This document shows positions 34,031-43,931 of a stretch of DNA of 64,000 nt, in pieces. The stretch's first letter is position 1. Each line of letters starts with the position of its first letter. Source of the stretch: Mesorhabditis belari (Eukaryota > Nematoda > Chromadorea > Rhabditida > Rhabditidae). Both the position numbers and the translations under genes were made by a program. The notes under the pieces were generated by a model. That model had not been told where the DNA came from. It worked only from the letters and a program-made list of their open reading frames with translations, and did not search any database. The DNA lies in assembly GCA_958450365.1 (NCBI GenBank), contig CAUEEP010000866.1:361248-425247 (forward strand). The letters run 5' to 3'.

Positions 34031-35970
34031 ATGAAAATTTCAATTGTTTGTTGTTTGCTATGTTTGGTTACTCTAACTTTTGGCGCTCAATGTCCACAAG
34101 GAACTATTCATTATGGAGACAGGAATGAATGTATCGATGCGGTGGATGCAAGTTCGTTTCAAACTTTGCAATATTGACACAACGGTCAATACTCATTGTC
34201 AATACTGAGACACATTTACCATCTTATTATCATTAGAAACAACATATTCTGGCGCTCAACTTCTTTGCACACAAGTAAATGGCCGACTTATTCAAATCCA
34301 GGATATTTTTGAAAATGTGGTCACTGGAACGCAAGCTGGACAAGGTAAATTTTTAGCTATCAAAATCAACTAACTCAATTTCAGTAATTGGCAACAATAG
34401 CCATTCTTACATTGGAGTTCAACAACAAAATGGAAACTGGGTTTATGGTGATGGAAGTCCGTTGATCTATCAGAATTGGAAAAGTGGTCGGAATTTGAAG
34501 AATATTTCTAAGTAGCGTTAGTATAATACAAGACAAGATACTATTTACCACTGAATCTTGTTAGTTCTAAGTTTTCCAGGTCATCCTTTATCCAACATGA
34601 GTTGTGCGGTGATCAGTGCAAAGGATTACCAATGGACATCCGTTGATTGTGCATCAAGTCACTCCTTCATTTGCTCGATTCCCGATCAGACACCAACTCA
34701 AACCACAACGATTCGTGTAATCACCACTCGCACAACTCCATCCACTATTACTCCACCCACCGTCACTCCACCATCATCTGGTGAGTAAAGGAGTCAAATA
34801 GGTAAAGCAAATCAACTTTCATAACATTCAGGTTGTCCAAACGGTTGGATTATATACAAACACAACTGTTATTACTTTGCTGGAGTTTGTTTATTTTATG
34901 TTGCCCAAACATTTCTCTCTTAGAGTGCAAACTCGACCAATGTTACTTATTATTATAAAGATGGTGAGGAATTTTGCCAACAAATGGGATCTCATCTCGT
35001 GTCGATTCACTCTCAGTTTGAGTTCGATTTTGTGCAACGTTAGTTTTTTGAGTATTGGTCGAATCAGTGATTTGGTCTAGACATGGGCACTACAAGCTAC
35101 AAACGTAAACTACAAACGCTTCTAACTTGCTTTAAATCTGCCGGATTGATATGACCTGTAGCTTAAAAAATAGAGAATCTCAAGAGCTATTGAATGAGCT
35201 GAAGCACAGGCAAATATAAATGCTAAAGAAAGTTACAGTGATTTGTAGTCCTGACTCGAGCGTAGTCGAAGCGATTGAGTCAGGCTACAAACCACTATAA
35301 CTTTCTTTAGAATTCCTATTTTGCCTGTGCTTTAGTCTATTCGAAAGCCCTGGAGATCCTCTATTTTTTAAGCTATAGATTATATCAATCCAGCAGATTT
35401 GAAGCAAGTTAGAAGCGTTTGTAGTGTTTGTCATTTTTGTAGTTTATCGCGCGCATGTCTTACTTGGTCATACTAGAACCAGAACTAGAAATCTTCAGGA
35501 TGATCACCAAGCTTTTTGGTTTTTCATTAAACAAATTTGTTTAGGTAACATCGCTACTAATTCAAACACTACCGATTGTCATGCAAATCAAGCAATGATC
35601 GGATTGACATGTGTGGCAGTTGGTCGAAATAAGACGTGGACGTGGAGTGATGGATCAACTTTCGACTTTGACGAAACTCAAACCTTTTGTGCTGATGTTT
35701 ATGGAGTAAGTGAGACTTATGGAGTAAGGGAGACTTTGAGTGATAGGATAAGTCTTGAGAGATAAGATAAAATTTGGACTGATAAGATGAGACTTGTAAA
35801 TACTTCTGATAGAAATTAGATTAGAATTAGAATAGAAAACTAATGAAAAAGATCGAATTAACGTTTCTCAGATGATGAATGACCCAAATTGTTATGAGCA
35901 TGGCTACTGGGATCCATGGGGTGGCACGATGTCATTTTCTCGATTTGTTTGCAAAATGAAAGAGAACTGA
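34031..35970 (+). CDS. Secreted C-type lectin with two CTLD domains, 319 residues
   Basis: Eight exons fit in phase: 34031-34151, 34237-34344, 34385-34486, 34580-34780, 34832-34884, 34924-35038, 35545-35705 and 35872-35970 (960 bases). After a signal peptide (ending LVTLTFGA) come a first CTLD with YIGVQQQNGNWVYGDGSPLI, NWKSGHPLSNMSC and CASSHSFICSI, and a Thr/Pro linker (TTRTTPSTITPPTVTPP). A second CTLD follows, with CPNGWIIYKHNCYYFA, FCQQMGSHLVSIHS, MIGLTC, TWTWSDGSTFDF and a closing FVCK. Nematode clec genes of this plan are secreted and often infection-responsive. Sugar-binding EPN/QPD-type motifs are not evident, so calcium-dependent sugar binding is doubtful. A poly(A) signal AATAAA lies at 35977-35982. 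Intron 6 is enlarged by a foldback repeat. An in-frame ATG at 34025 is an alternative start. Confidence 0.85.
35104..35426. repeat. Foldback element in lectin intron 6
   Basis: An almost perfect palindrome: CTACAAACGCTTCTAACTTG at the left returns inverted at the right (CAAGTTAGAAGCGTTTGTAG). Both arms contain GCACAGGCAAA and AAAGAAAGTTA around a CGAG/CGTAGTCGAAG centre. There is no coding content. It lies entirely within the 506-base intron. Confidence 0.8.
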
Positions 35971-36116
35971 AAGAGAAATAAAGTTTTTGCTTTGAATTCT
36001 GATAAAAAATTGCCTTTAGGTTGTTTAATAGGTGACATTTGCATTTAATCGGCTATCGTACATTCGTTATTATCGAAACTGAAAACATTTATTGCACAGG
36101 CAAAACGACAAAACTT

Positions 36117-37187
36117 TCAAGAACAATTTCCAAATTCATTTGAATTTTCATATTTTGCAAAAAATTTGATTCTGTTGTCGAATTTGCTGTTTCTCGTTTT
36201 ATCTTTTGTTTCGACTAAAACCAATTCATAAAAACAATTGATCGAATCACTAATCATCTGTCGATAACAAAACTTTTTCAATATTTTTTCAGAAAACCTG
36301 GCATTGTAGAAAAAGTGAATATTTTTCCAATTTTTCTGAAATTCAAGTCTTGCATTCAAGATTTCACGAATCTCCTCAAAGTACCCATTCCACGCCTGTG
36401 ATTGTGGCATTTCAAGACAAAGAGTAAAGTCTAAATTCTTTGATGGAAGTCCATTCTCAACGATTTCATGAAGCTTTTGTGTAAAATAGTTGTGATTCGA
36501 TGTAGAGCAGAGAATTAATCTCTTCAAGTGCTCAAGCTTTGCATAAATGCTCAAATCGGGTAGATCTGCTTCGATAACTTTGATTTGTTTACAGGAAATG
36601 AGATGATTTTGCAGAAAATTCAAGTATATATGCACTTGATCGGAGTCACAACAGGTAAAAGAGACAAATTTAGTGACGTGAAAACGGAGATCTTTAAGGA
36701 GTTCCCAAAAACAGAATAAATCATCAGGGCCTGCCTGGAATTCGTCGACAATTCGCAGATTTTGGAAACTTTTAATTAGCAAGTCGAGCTCCTGCTTTTT
36801 CGAAGGATCACTTTTCCCAAGAACACAATGTGTTTCCCAAGCAAGCTTTTTGCAAATGACAAGTTTTTGAAAAGTTCTCATAATTAGAGCGTTGCTAACA
36901 GTGAACTCAAAGCTAGTCGATTTATCAACAATTTTTATTCGTAAAGGCTTCGGTAATATTTGACGGTCATGTCCGATTGCGAAAAAAGTGATTGACATCT
37001 CATTAACAGATTTTCCGAAAATTCCATTTAATAGAACATAAGATCGAAGAGATTTGTTGACTTTGAGTAAATCGATGAGTAAAGTTGGTTGAAGATTCTC
37101 CAAGATCGACTTTTTAAGCTCAAATGGGAGACGGTTCAGCGGGAAAGCGGAATGATCAGTTGAGTTTTTCTGACCCATTTTGGACAA
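36117..37187 (-). CDS. F-box protein (paralogue 1), 356 residues
   Basis: A single open frame. Residues about 13-50 (FPLNRLPFELKKSILENLQP, then LIDLLKVNKSLRSYV) match the F-box helix set that binds Skp1 in SCF ubiquitin ligases. The remaining 300 residues would bind the substrate; they resemble the long C-terminal regions of nematode F-box families but show no LRR or WD repeats. Cysteines and aromatic patches (FCFWELLKDLRF, KKFCYRQMISDSINCFYELV) are shared with the paralogue at 38,564. Intronless or with introns I cannot see. F-box genes of this type expand in tandem in nematodes. Confidence 0.75.
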   Translation of the reverse strand: MSKMGQKNSTDHSAFPLNRLPFELKKSILENLQPTLLIDLLKVNKSLRSYVLLNGIFGKSVNEMSITFFAIGHDRQILPKPLRIKIVDKSTSFEFTVSNALIMRTFQKLVICKKLAWETHCVLGKSDPSKKQELDLLIKSFQNLRIVDEFQAGPDDLFCFWELLKDLRFHVTKFVSFTCCDSDQVHIYLNFLQNHLISCKQIKVIEADLPDLSIYAKLEHLKRLILCSTSNHNYFTQKLHEIVENGLPSKNLDFTLCLEMPQSQAWNGYFEEIREILNARLEFQKNWKNIHFFYNARFSEKILKKFCYRQMISDSINCFYELVLVETKDKTRNSKFDNRIKFFAKYENSNEFGNCS

Positions 37188-37587
37188 GATTAGCTTAAGA
37201 ATATTTCAAGCAATGCAATGAGAATTTGAATTTGAACAAAGGCAAAAGATTTCGAGGCAAGAGTTGCAGAAAATTTTTTTGCAAAACGGTGTAGAAAGTT
37301 TATTAGGCAGCATCGAGAAAAATGGAAAAAGACATTCAGGCAAATGTTGTTAGAGAGATAAGAACCTTTCAGCGAGGGGTTTTCAATCAATTGATGGACA
37401 CTTTTTTAGTCTTCTCTCGATGGTTTGTGCAAAGTGTAAAGAACTAAATTTCTACTGCAAGTATTCTGTTTTTTTACGCGATTTTTAGCTTGTTGTTATC
37501 CAATAATGAAGGTGTGAATTGTAAAGAACGATTTAAAAGAATTTATTTAAAAGTTCACATAGCATGAAGGAGTTTTTAGCACCTTAT

Positions 37588-38450
37588 GCAGGGTGGCTGA
37601 AAAGTTGCGATATGTGGTGTGATGAAACAATTCTTTTTGATGGTAAATATTGAGAAATTTTTAAAACCATATTGATTTTCAGATTCTCCACACAATTTTA
37701 CATTATAAATCAAAATTTCAGCTCACTAGCTCTATTCGGAAAAGTTTTACGCTAATTTCTTTTTGATGTTGGTCTTTGGTCACACCTTCATGGACAATTA
37801 GGGAAAAAATTTTCACCATTTTCGTCACCCATTTTGCCATTTGCGCCATAAAACATCTTTTTGATTGCCTTTGCTACTTAATTTTACTTTTAATATTAAC
37901 TGAAAAAAGCTTTTAGTGAGAAAAAAGTACTCCAATGTAACAAGATGGCACGCGACAAAATGGGTGACATTCCTTTTCCGCTTGTTGCCCATGAAGGTGT
38001 GACCAACGATCGACATCAAAAAGAAATTAGCTTAAAACTTTTCCGAATAGAACTAGTGAGCTGTAAATCTGGCTTATAATGTAAAAATATGTGGAGAATC
38101 TGAAAATCAACTTACCGTAAATACTGTAATAGTCCCCACCTCCATAATGACGGTGCGGAGTCTTGCGTAGTCTAGCTTTGAACGAGTTTTTCTCGACACT
38201 GGTTTATGCTACAATGTGCGCTTAGGTATCAAAAAATAGCCCTGAATTTCAGCTATTTTTTGATACCAAAGACGCATTTTTTGAAAGTACGGGCGCTTTG
38301 AAAAAAATGAAATACTAAAAAACTTTTGCGACTACGCGACTGTACGAGGGGGTGGGGTACTATTACAGTATTTACGGTAGTTTAAAGTTTACAATATTTA
38401 CCAACAAAAAAAATTGTTTCATAAGGTATCCGAGCTTCTCAGCCACCCAG
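37588..38450. mobile_element. MITE with another MITE nested in it
   Basis: The outer element has inverted ends GCAGGGTGGCTGAAAAG / CTTCTCAGCCACCC and long internal arms (AGATTCTCCAC, TCATGAAGGTGTGACCAA and their complements near 37,690-37,800 and 37,970-38,100). It is interrupted at 38,113-38,379 by a TACCGTAA-type MITE, so it is the older of the two. It sits between the two F-box genes. Confidence 0.7.
38113..38379. mobile_element. Inner pogo-type MITE, TACCGTAA ends
   Basis: The ends TACCGTAAATACTGTAATAG and CTATTACAGTATTTACGGTA are inverted copies. It shares the internal motif GTAGTCTAG..TT and GGTATCAAA with the element at 13,435. Confidence 0.75.
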
Positions 38451-38563
38451 TAGAAATTTTATAAAAAACCAGTCTAGAAATCACAAGCCTTTCGAAAATA
38501 AAATAGCTAAATTGATTTCAAAATTTCACCATCCATTAGCAAATGTCACATTTCAATTTCGAT

Positions 38564-39646
38564 TCAATTCAATTCGTATTTCGCAAAAACTTTGATTCTG
38601 TAGTCGAATGTGATGTTTGTGGCTTTTTCTTTTGTTTCCACTAACACCAATTCATAAAAACAATTGATCGAATCACTAATCATCTGTCGATAACAAAACT
38701 TTTTCAATATTTTTTCATAAAACCTGGCATTGTAGAAAAAGTGAATATCTTTCCCGTAATATTTCTGAAATTCAAGTTTTGCATTCAAGATTTCACGAAT
38801 CTCTTCAAAATTCTCAGTCTTTTCTTTTGCTTCGGGCCTTTCAAGGCAAAGAGTGAAATTGGGATTTTTCGACGAAAGTCCATTGTCAATGATTTCGTGA
38901 AGTTTTTGCGTTGAGTAATGATAATCGCCTATATTGCAGAGAATCAATTTGTTTAATCTCTCGAGTTTTACAAAAGCTTTCATGTCAAGTGGACAGGTTT
39001 CGATCACTCTCACTTGTTCACAGGAAATCGGATGCTTGTGCAAGAATTTTGAATAAATTTCCATTTTAGTCGCATCACAACAAACAAATGAGGCAGATTT
39101 AGTGACTTGAAAATGGAGATCTTCAAGGAGCTCCCAAAAACAGAATAAATCATCAGGGTCGATCTGGAGTTCGTCGACAATTCTTAGAGTTTGAAAAATT
39201 TCAATCAATTGCTCAAAGTTCTGTTTTGTTGAATCCTCACTTCTTCCATAAATTCGATGTGTTTCCCATGAAAGTTTTTTGCAATGAACAAGCTTTTGAA
39301 AAGTTTTCACAAGTAGAGAAATGCTGCTAGTGAATTCAAAGCCTGTAGATTTATCAGCAACTTTCAATCGCACATATTTCGTTAATATTTGACGCTTTTC
39401 TCTGTGTGCAAAAAAAGTGATTGTCATGTCTTCGACAGATTTTCCGAAAATTCCATCATTTAGAATATAAGATCGAAAAGATTTGTTGACTTTGAGTAGA
39501 TTAATGAGTGAAATTGGTTGTAGATTCTTCAAGACTGTGTTTTTGAGTCCAAAAGGAAGCTGGTTTATTGGGAAAGTTGATTGATCAGTTGAGTTTTTCT
39601 GGCCCGTTTTTTGAAATATTGATTTCAGAAATACTTGCAGTAGCAA
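38564..39646 (-). CDS. F-box protein (paralogue 2), 360 residues
   Basis: A single open frame, clearly paralogous to 36,117-37,187. It shares GQKNSTD at the start, an F-box region (FPINQLPFGLKNTVLKNLQP, then LINLLKVNKSFRSYI), the FCFWELLEDL segment, and an almost identical KILKKFCYRQMISDSINCFY near the C-terminus. The N-terminal extension (MLLQVFLKSIFQK) is not shared, so the true start may be just before TGQKN, or the upstream part of paralogue 1 may differ. Likely an SCF substrate receptor; the substrate is unknown. Confidence 0.75.
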   Translation of the reverse strand: MLLQVFLKSIFQKTGQKNSTDQSTFPINQLPFGLKNTVLKNLQPISLINLLKVNKSFRSYILNDGIFGKSVEDMTITFFAHREKRQILTKYVRLKVADKSTGFEFTSSISLLVKTFQKLVHCKKLSWETHRIYGRSEDSTKQNFEQLIEIFQTLRIVDELQIDPDDLFCFWELLEDLHFQVTKSASFVCCDATKMEIYSKFLHKHPISCEQVRVIETCPLDMKAFVKLERLNKLILCNIGDYHYSTQKLHEIIDNGLSSKNPNFTLCLERPEAKEKTENFEEIREILNAKLEFQKYYGKDIHFFYNARFYEKILKKFCYRQMISDSINCFYELVLVETKEKATNITFDYRIKVFAKYELN

Positions 39647-39840
39647 AATGGTGCTAAAGGTTTCTCAATATGGAGAAAGGGGAAGGAAAAACGTTTCAGC
39701 CAGAGATAAGAACCCATTTGTCTTCAATCAATCAATTGGAATGACTGTGTGCTGTTTTGTGTTGCATTGTGTGTTTAGGTTATCGGTTTCAATCAGAAGT
39801 TCGCAGAACAGTGAGCGTTTTGAATTTACCTATTATCTAT

Positions 39841-40560
39841 TAGGTTGGCCGGAAAGTTCTTTCCGTTTTTTGACGCTAGATCTAACTTTTTATTTTATGC
39901 ATCAAAAACGCCAAATAAAAAAACAGAATTTATCTCTCGAAATATTCACCGTCAACATCAATAACATCCTGCCACTTATCCGGCAACAAATAGATCCCGC
40001 GGCGGTAAAACGCACGTGGCTTCGAATCGAAAAACTGAGTGAGTGACAAGCGCCTTTCCTCGACGTTTTGAAAGATCTTTCCACGCAAATGATGCTCCAG
40101 AGACCTGAAAAAAATGATAATCGGATGATTCTGGACAAAATACCTGAACAGATGATAGTCCGATGGTGCCATGTCGGGGCTGTACGGCGGGTGATCCAAA
40201 TGTTCCCATCCAAACTCGTTCAATTTGCTTGTTGTCAAGCTTGCGTTGTCATGAAGCAAAATGACTGGTCCTTGACGGTTGCGCATCTTCCGGCGAAGTC
40301 GATCCAATATTAGGTTGGCCGGAAAGTTCTTTCCGGCCAACAAGCAAATTGAACGAGTTTGGATGGGAACATTTGGATCACCCGCCGTACAGCCCCGACA
40401 TGGCACCATCGGACTATCATCTGTTCAGGTATTTTGTCCAGAATCATCGATTATATTTTTTCGGTCTCTGGAGCATCATTTGCGTGGAAAGATCTTTCAA
40501 AACGTCGAGGAAATGCGCTTGTCACTCACTCAGTTTTTCGATTCGAAGCCATCTAAGAGT
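39841..40560. mobile_element. Two mariner pieces in inverted arrangement
   Basis: The terminus TTAGGTTGGCCGGAAAGTTC occurs at 39,841 and again at 40,311. From 39,930 to about 40,300 the minus strand encodes a mariner C-terminal half (VILLHDNASLTTSKL, HPPYSPDMAPSDYHLFRYFV, then WQDVIDVDGEYFER). From about 40,345 to 40,560 the plus strand repeats the PPYSPDMAPSDYHLFRYFV region in the opposite direction. Neither piece is complete; the first catalytic aspartate region is absent from both. Confidence 0.8.
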
Positions 40561-40597
40561 CATTGTTTGCTAGAGTGTGTCCTTTTCTATTAAAAAT

Positions 40598-40603
40598 AAG
40601 TTT

Positions 40604-40643
<40 letters not shown>

Positions 40644-40918
40644 TAAAAAATAAAAAAATAATTTTTTTTTTTAAAATTTATTTTTTTTTTTTTTTTTTTT
40701 TTTTAAAAATTTTTTTTTTTTTTTTATTATTAAATAAAATAAATAAAATAATTTTTAGTAAAAAATATAAAAAAAATTTATAAAAAATTTATTAAATAAT
40801 ATTTTTTTAAAAAATGGGGAAAAAAAAAATTTTTTAAAAATATAAATTTTTTTTTAAAAAGGAATTATTTTTTTTTTATAAGAGGAGAGAGGGGATAAAA
40901 GATGGGTGGACAAAAAAG

Positions 40919-40953
<35 letters not shown>

Positions 40954-41100
40954 AAAAAAAAAAATAAAAAAAATATAAAAAAAAAAAAGGAGGAAAAAAA
41001 AAAGAAAAAAGAATGAAAAAAAAAGAAAAAGAAAGTAAGAAAAAGAGGAAGGGAAGGGAAGGGAAAGAGGAAGGAGGGGAAGAGGAAAGAAAAAAAATTT
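40598..41100. repeat. Homopolymer-like A/T and purine-rich tract
   Basis: About 500 bases of near-pure poly(T)/poly(A) runs, followed by an almost purely purine stretch (AAGAGGAAGGGAAGGGAAGG at 41,043). It starts within 40 bases of the mariner fragment's broken end. No normal sequence in the window looks like this. Confidence 0.9.
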
Positions 41101-41646
41101 TGTCCTACTGTAGCCGTGCATTTCGGCTATATAAGGCGGCCTTTTTCTTCATTTGTGACCTTTTTTTATTGATTTACCACCAAAGTGAGTATTATTTGTA
41201 TCGATAAAATTGTTGTTTTGATCACATTTAATACACATAAGGTATCAAACACGCGCAAGTTTAAAGATTAGATCTTTTGCAACTTTTGTGTTTTAAAAAA
41301 AGCCAAAGACAAATATTTTTCTTTCTTGTACAATACTTAGATATTTTGTTGTTTAATTGGTGAGATAGAAAGGCTTAAATAAAACGAATGTTTGCGATGT
41401 TTAGGTGATCGACTTGCCTGTAACTGGCAAACATTGATCGTATCTCATTTTCAATACTTTATTGTGGATTTGATGTTAATTTTTATTTCTTTATGATTCA
41501 TTGAAAGCGATGTTTAAACTTCCCATTCGACTACAACCAAAATTAGCTGCAAATTTGTGACCGTGTGGGCGAATTTGTGAACTCAAAAACACCTGCGCAA
41601 ATGCGAGAAGCGAAATCAGATCTAATTTCATTTCTTTACACCAAAA

Positions 41647-42896
41647 ATGCTTGAAGATCCGACAGTGGATTTTATCTACGACATCTTATGCGCAACAACG
41701 CCATTAGCCTCTATTTTCTGGATGTATTTGATCATTTTCCAATCACCGGCCGAGATGCGCCACTTTAAGTGGTTGTTGTTGAAGTTGGCGGTGAGTTTAA
41801 GACTATTGCAAGGATTTATTAAAGAGAATTTGCCTCTAAGCTAAAACTTTTTAGATTACAGAAGAGATTTTCGTTTGTTCTCTCACAACTCTGTTAAAAC
41901 CTGATCTGTTGTTCCCAGCAGAAGGAGGAGCAATGCGAGGAATCGCTGCAAGATGGGGTGGACAACTTGGCGTGAATATCGCTGTTAGTTTTAGCGTCAG
42001 TCTAATGAACTTAGACATTTTCAAGACTAAAGACAGAGCAGGAAGAGCAGCAAATCTTGCATTATTCTGAGGATCTCGTATTGATCATGTTATCACCAAT
42101 TGTTCTTATTTAATCTAGAATTCAGGCAGCGATCGGATTTGCCTCTGGAGGTGGAGCGATGCTTGGAGTGAGTGATTGTGCACATATGAGAGCTCTAATG
42201 ATCTACCAAAGAGATGATCTCGTCGAAAAGCTTTTCAAGAAAGGATACGTTCTGATTTATGTCTTCATTTTTCACATCTCTTTAACATATATTCTCATGT
42301 TTTACCTGGTATTTTGGGCAGCTGAAGACTCACAGGTAACATTGAGTTGTTAGATGAAATTTTAACCCCTTTCAGACATTTGTTGCTCGTATGGATAGTT
42401 TTGGTTATCATACCTATATTGCTTTCTATGTCGAGCAAAACGTTACATTTTTTAGCTTCGATACTAGCAAGACTTCAACCTATGTTTTAGTTGGAGTGAG
42501 TTGCTTTGTGAGTCTTAAGAATGGCTTTACTCACTTCAAAATACACACCGAATGTGCTATCCAAGAACCAAGTTTAGTACAGCATTGGTGGCCTAATGAC
42601 GGTGTATCTCGAAAACATGACATCCGTTTATTTCATGATGAGAAAACTTCGCCAGTTGCGAACGATCATGTCTAAAGTGACCTGGCGAAATCATGTCGGT
42701 GTGGTGCGAATGATTTGGACACAGGTCACAATTTTTGATCTAATAAAACGGAATAACTTTTCAGAGCACCTATCCTCTCTTGATGTGGCTGATACCAATT
42801 TGGGTTGTTATGGCATCAATGATGCTTAGATGGCCTGAAATAGTGGCGAACTCAATCTTCAAACATTATTTTTGCTTATCAATCATGTACTACCCG
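41647..42896 (+). CDS. srh-like serpentine chemoreceptor
   Basis: Six exons fit in phase 0: 41647-41790, 41855-41983, 42126-42335, 42376-42495, 42578-42724 and 42765-42896 (294 codons). The first helix ends in a loop with IIFQSPAEMRHFKWLLLKLA, the 'tP..M...KW.LL' feature of Srh-type receptors. Later come a TM4-5 region (YVLIYVFIFHISLTYILMFY), an intracellular RKLRQLRTIMSKVTWRNHVG, like the conserved 'S..T' before TM6, and a TM6-7 region (LLMWLIPIWVVMASMMLRWP). A last exon with the C-terminal tail should follow 42896 but cannot be fixed: one candidate ends KYRSNTTSTMMVSDFAKA near 43,100, another ends RTRRVR. Expected in sensory neurons as an odour or taste receptor. Family call is from motifs; exon structure is good. 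Confidence 0.65.
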
Positions 42897-43192
42897 GTAA
42901 GAGTGAGCAGGGCTGTTCCAATCGGGGTCTAGATCAAGGCAAGGCAAGGCCAAGCAAGGCAAGACCAAGAAAGACAAGACTAACAAGGAAATGGTCAGAA
43001 GTGACCGTGAGATTTCGGCACCAAAATGAGGACCAAAATGCAAATACCGATCGAACACGACGAGTACGATGATGGTTTCGGATTTTGCTAAGGCTTAGGC
43101 TTAGGCTTGCTACGGCTAGTTTTCGAGAAAAATGGCTTTGAAATTTTGGCGCCTACTCGAAAACGAGGTACACTTCTTTAAAACGACTTCTT

Positions 43193-43262
43193 AGGAAATG
43201 TGTCCTCGTGGTCAGCGGGGAGAGTTCTCGCCTCCCATTTTCGCAACTCTGGCTCGGTCCTA
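43193..43262 (+). repeat. tRNA-like repeat
   Basis: An A-box-like TGTCCTCGTGGTCAGCGG is followed by GGCTCGGTCC at B-box spacing. A proper acceptor stem is not formed. Weakly similar to the repeats at 12,390 and 44,670. Confidence 0.35.
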
Positions 43263-43931
43263 GCTAGCACCTTTTTTCCAAACTTTTTAGGTTTATATAT
43301 CCCAAGGCTTCTAAAACTTTTAAACTTTAATTTTTTCAACCATTGTTCAACAATTTTATCCATAAATCCAGAAGCCAACACAACAAACCAACCAGAAATA
43401 TCAATCAACGAAAATGTAATTCCTTTCAAAATGATCAAAGCACAGTGATCGTATGAGAAGTGTAAGCACGAATGACCAGATTGGTTATAATGTTTTCAAG
43501 GGTAATTATATAGTTTGTAATTAGTTTACCTGATTGACTATGCTTTGATCATTTTCTAACATTTTCTAACCCTCTTTGCCCTAGTCTTGATTGTCACAAC
43601 CCTGACAGTGAGTAGGGTAATTCGAAATTTACACAGAAATTTAGACTTTAAGCTTTATTCTATCGGTTGTTTGTCTCCGCCCATATCGAGTTTTCATTTT
43701 GGAGAAAATTTTCCGGCGAAAAGTCTCTCCAGAGCCGACTGTCGAGCACTCTGTTGAATCACACCCAAGCGTCCAACCACAAAGAGTGAATTTGAATGAG
43801 GCAGATATCTCGGAGTATATTGCGCCATGACTTGTTTTTTTTCTATTTGAATCACAATAAAAATTTGATAGACAAAAACTGAAAACAACAAATCAACAAA
43901 TTTGATATCCAAATCATATAAATTTAAAATT

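Noticed and set aside
41041..41121. Internal promoter or TATA signal in the purine tract
   Set aside because: The sequence is too simple to support any site, and it may be an assembly artefact.
40577..41207. Phe/Lys-rich open frames in the homopolymer tract
   Set aside because: They are pure low-complexity translations of poly(A)/poly(T).
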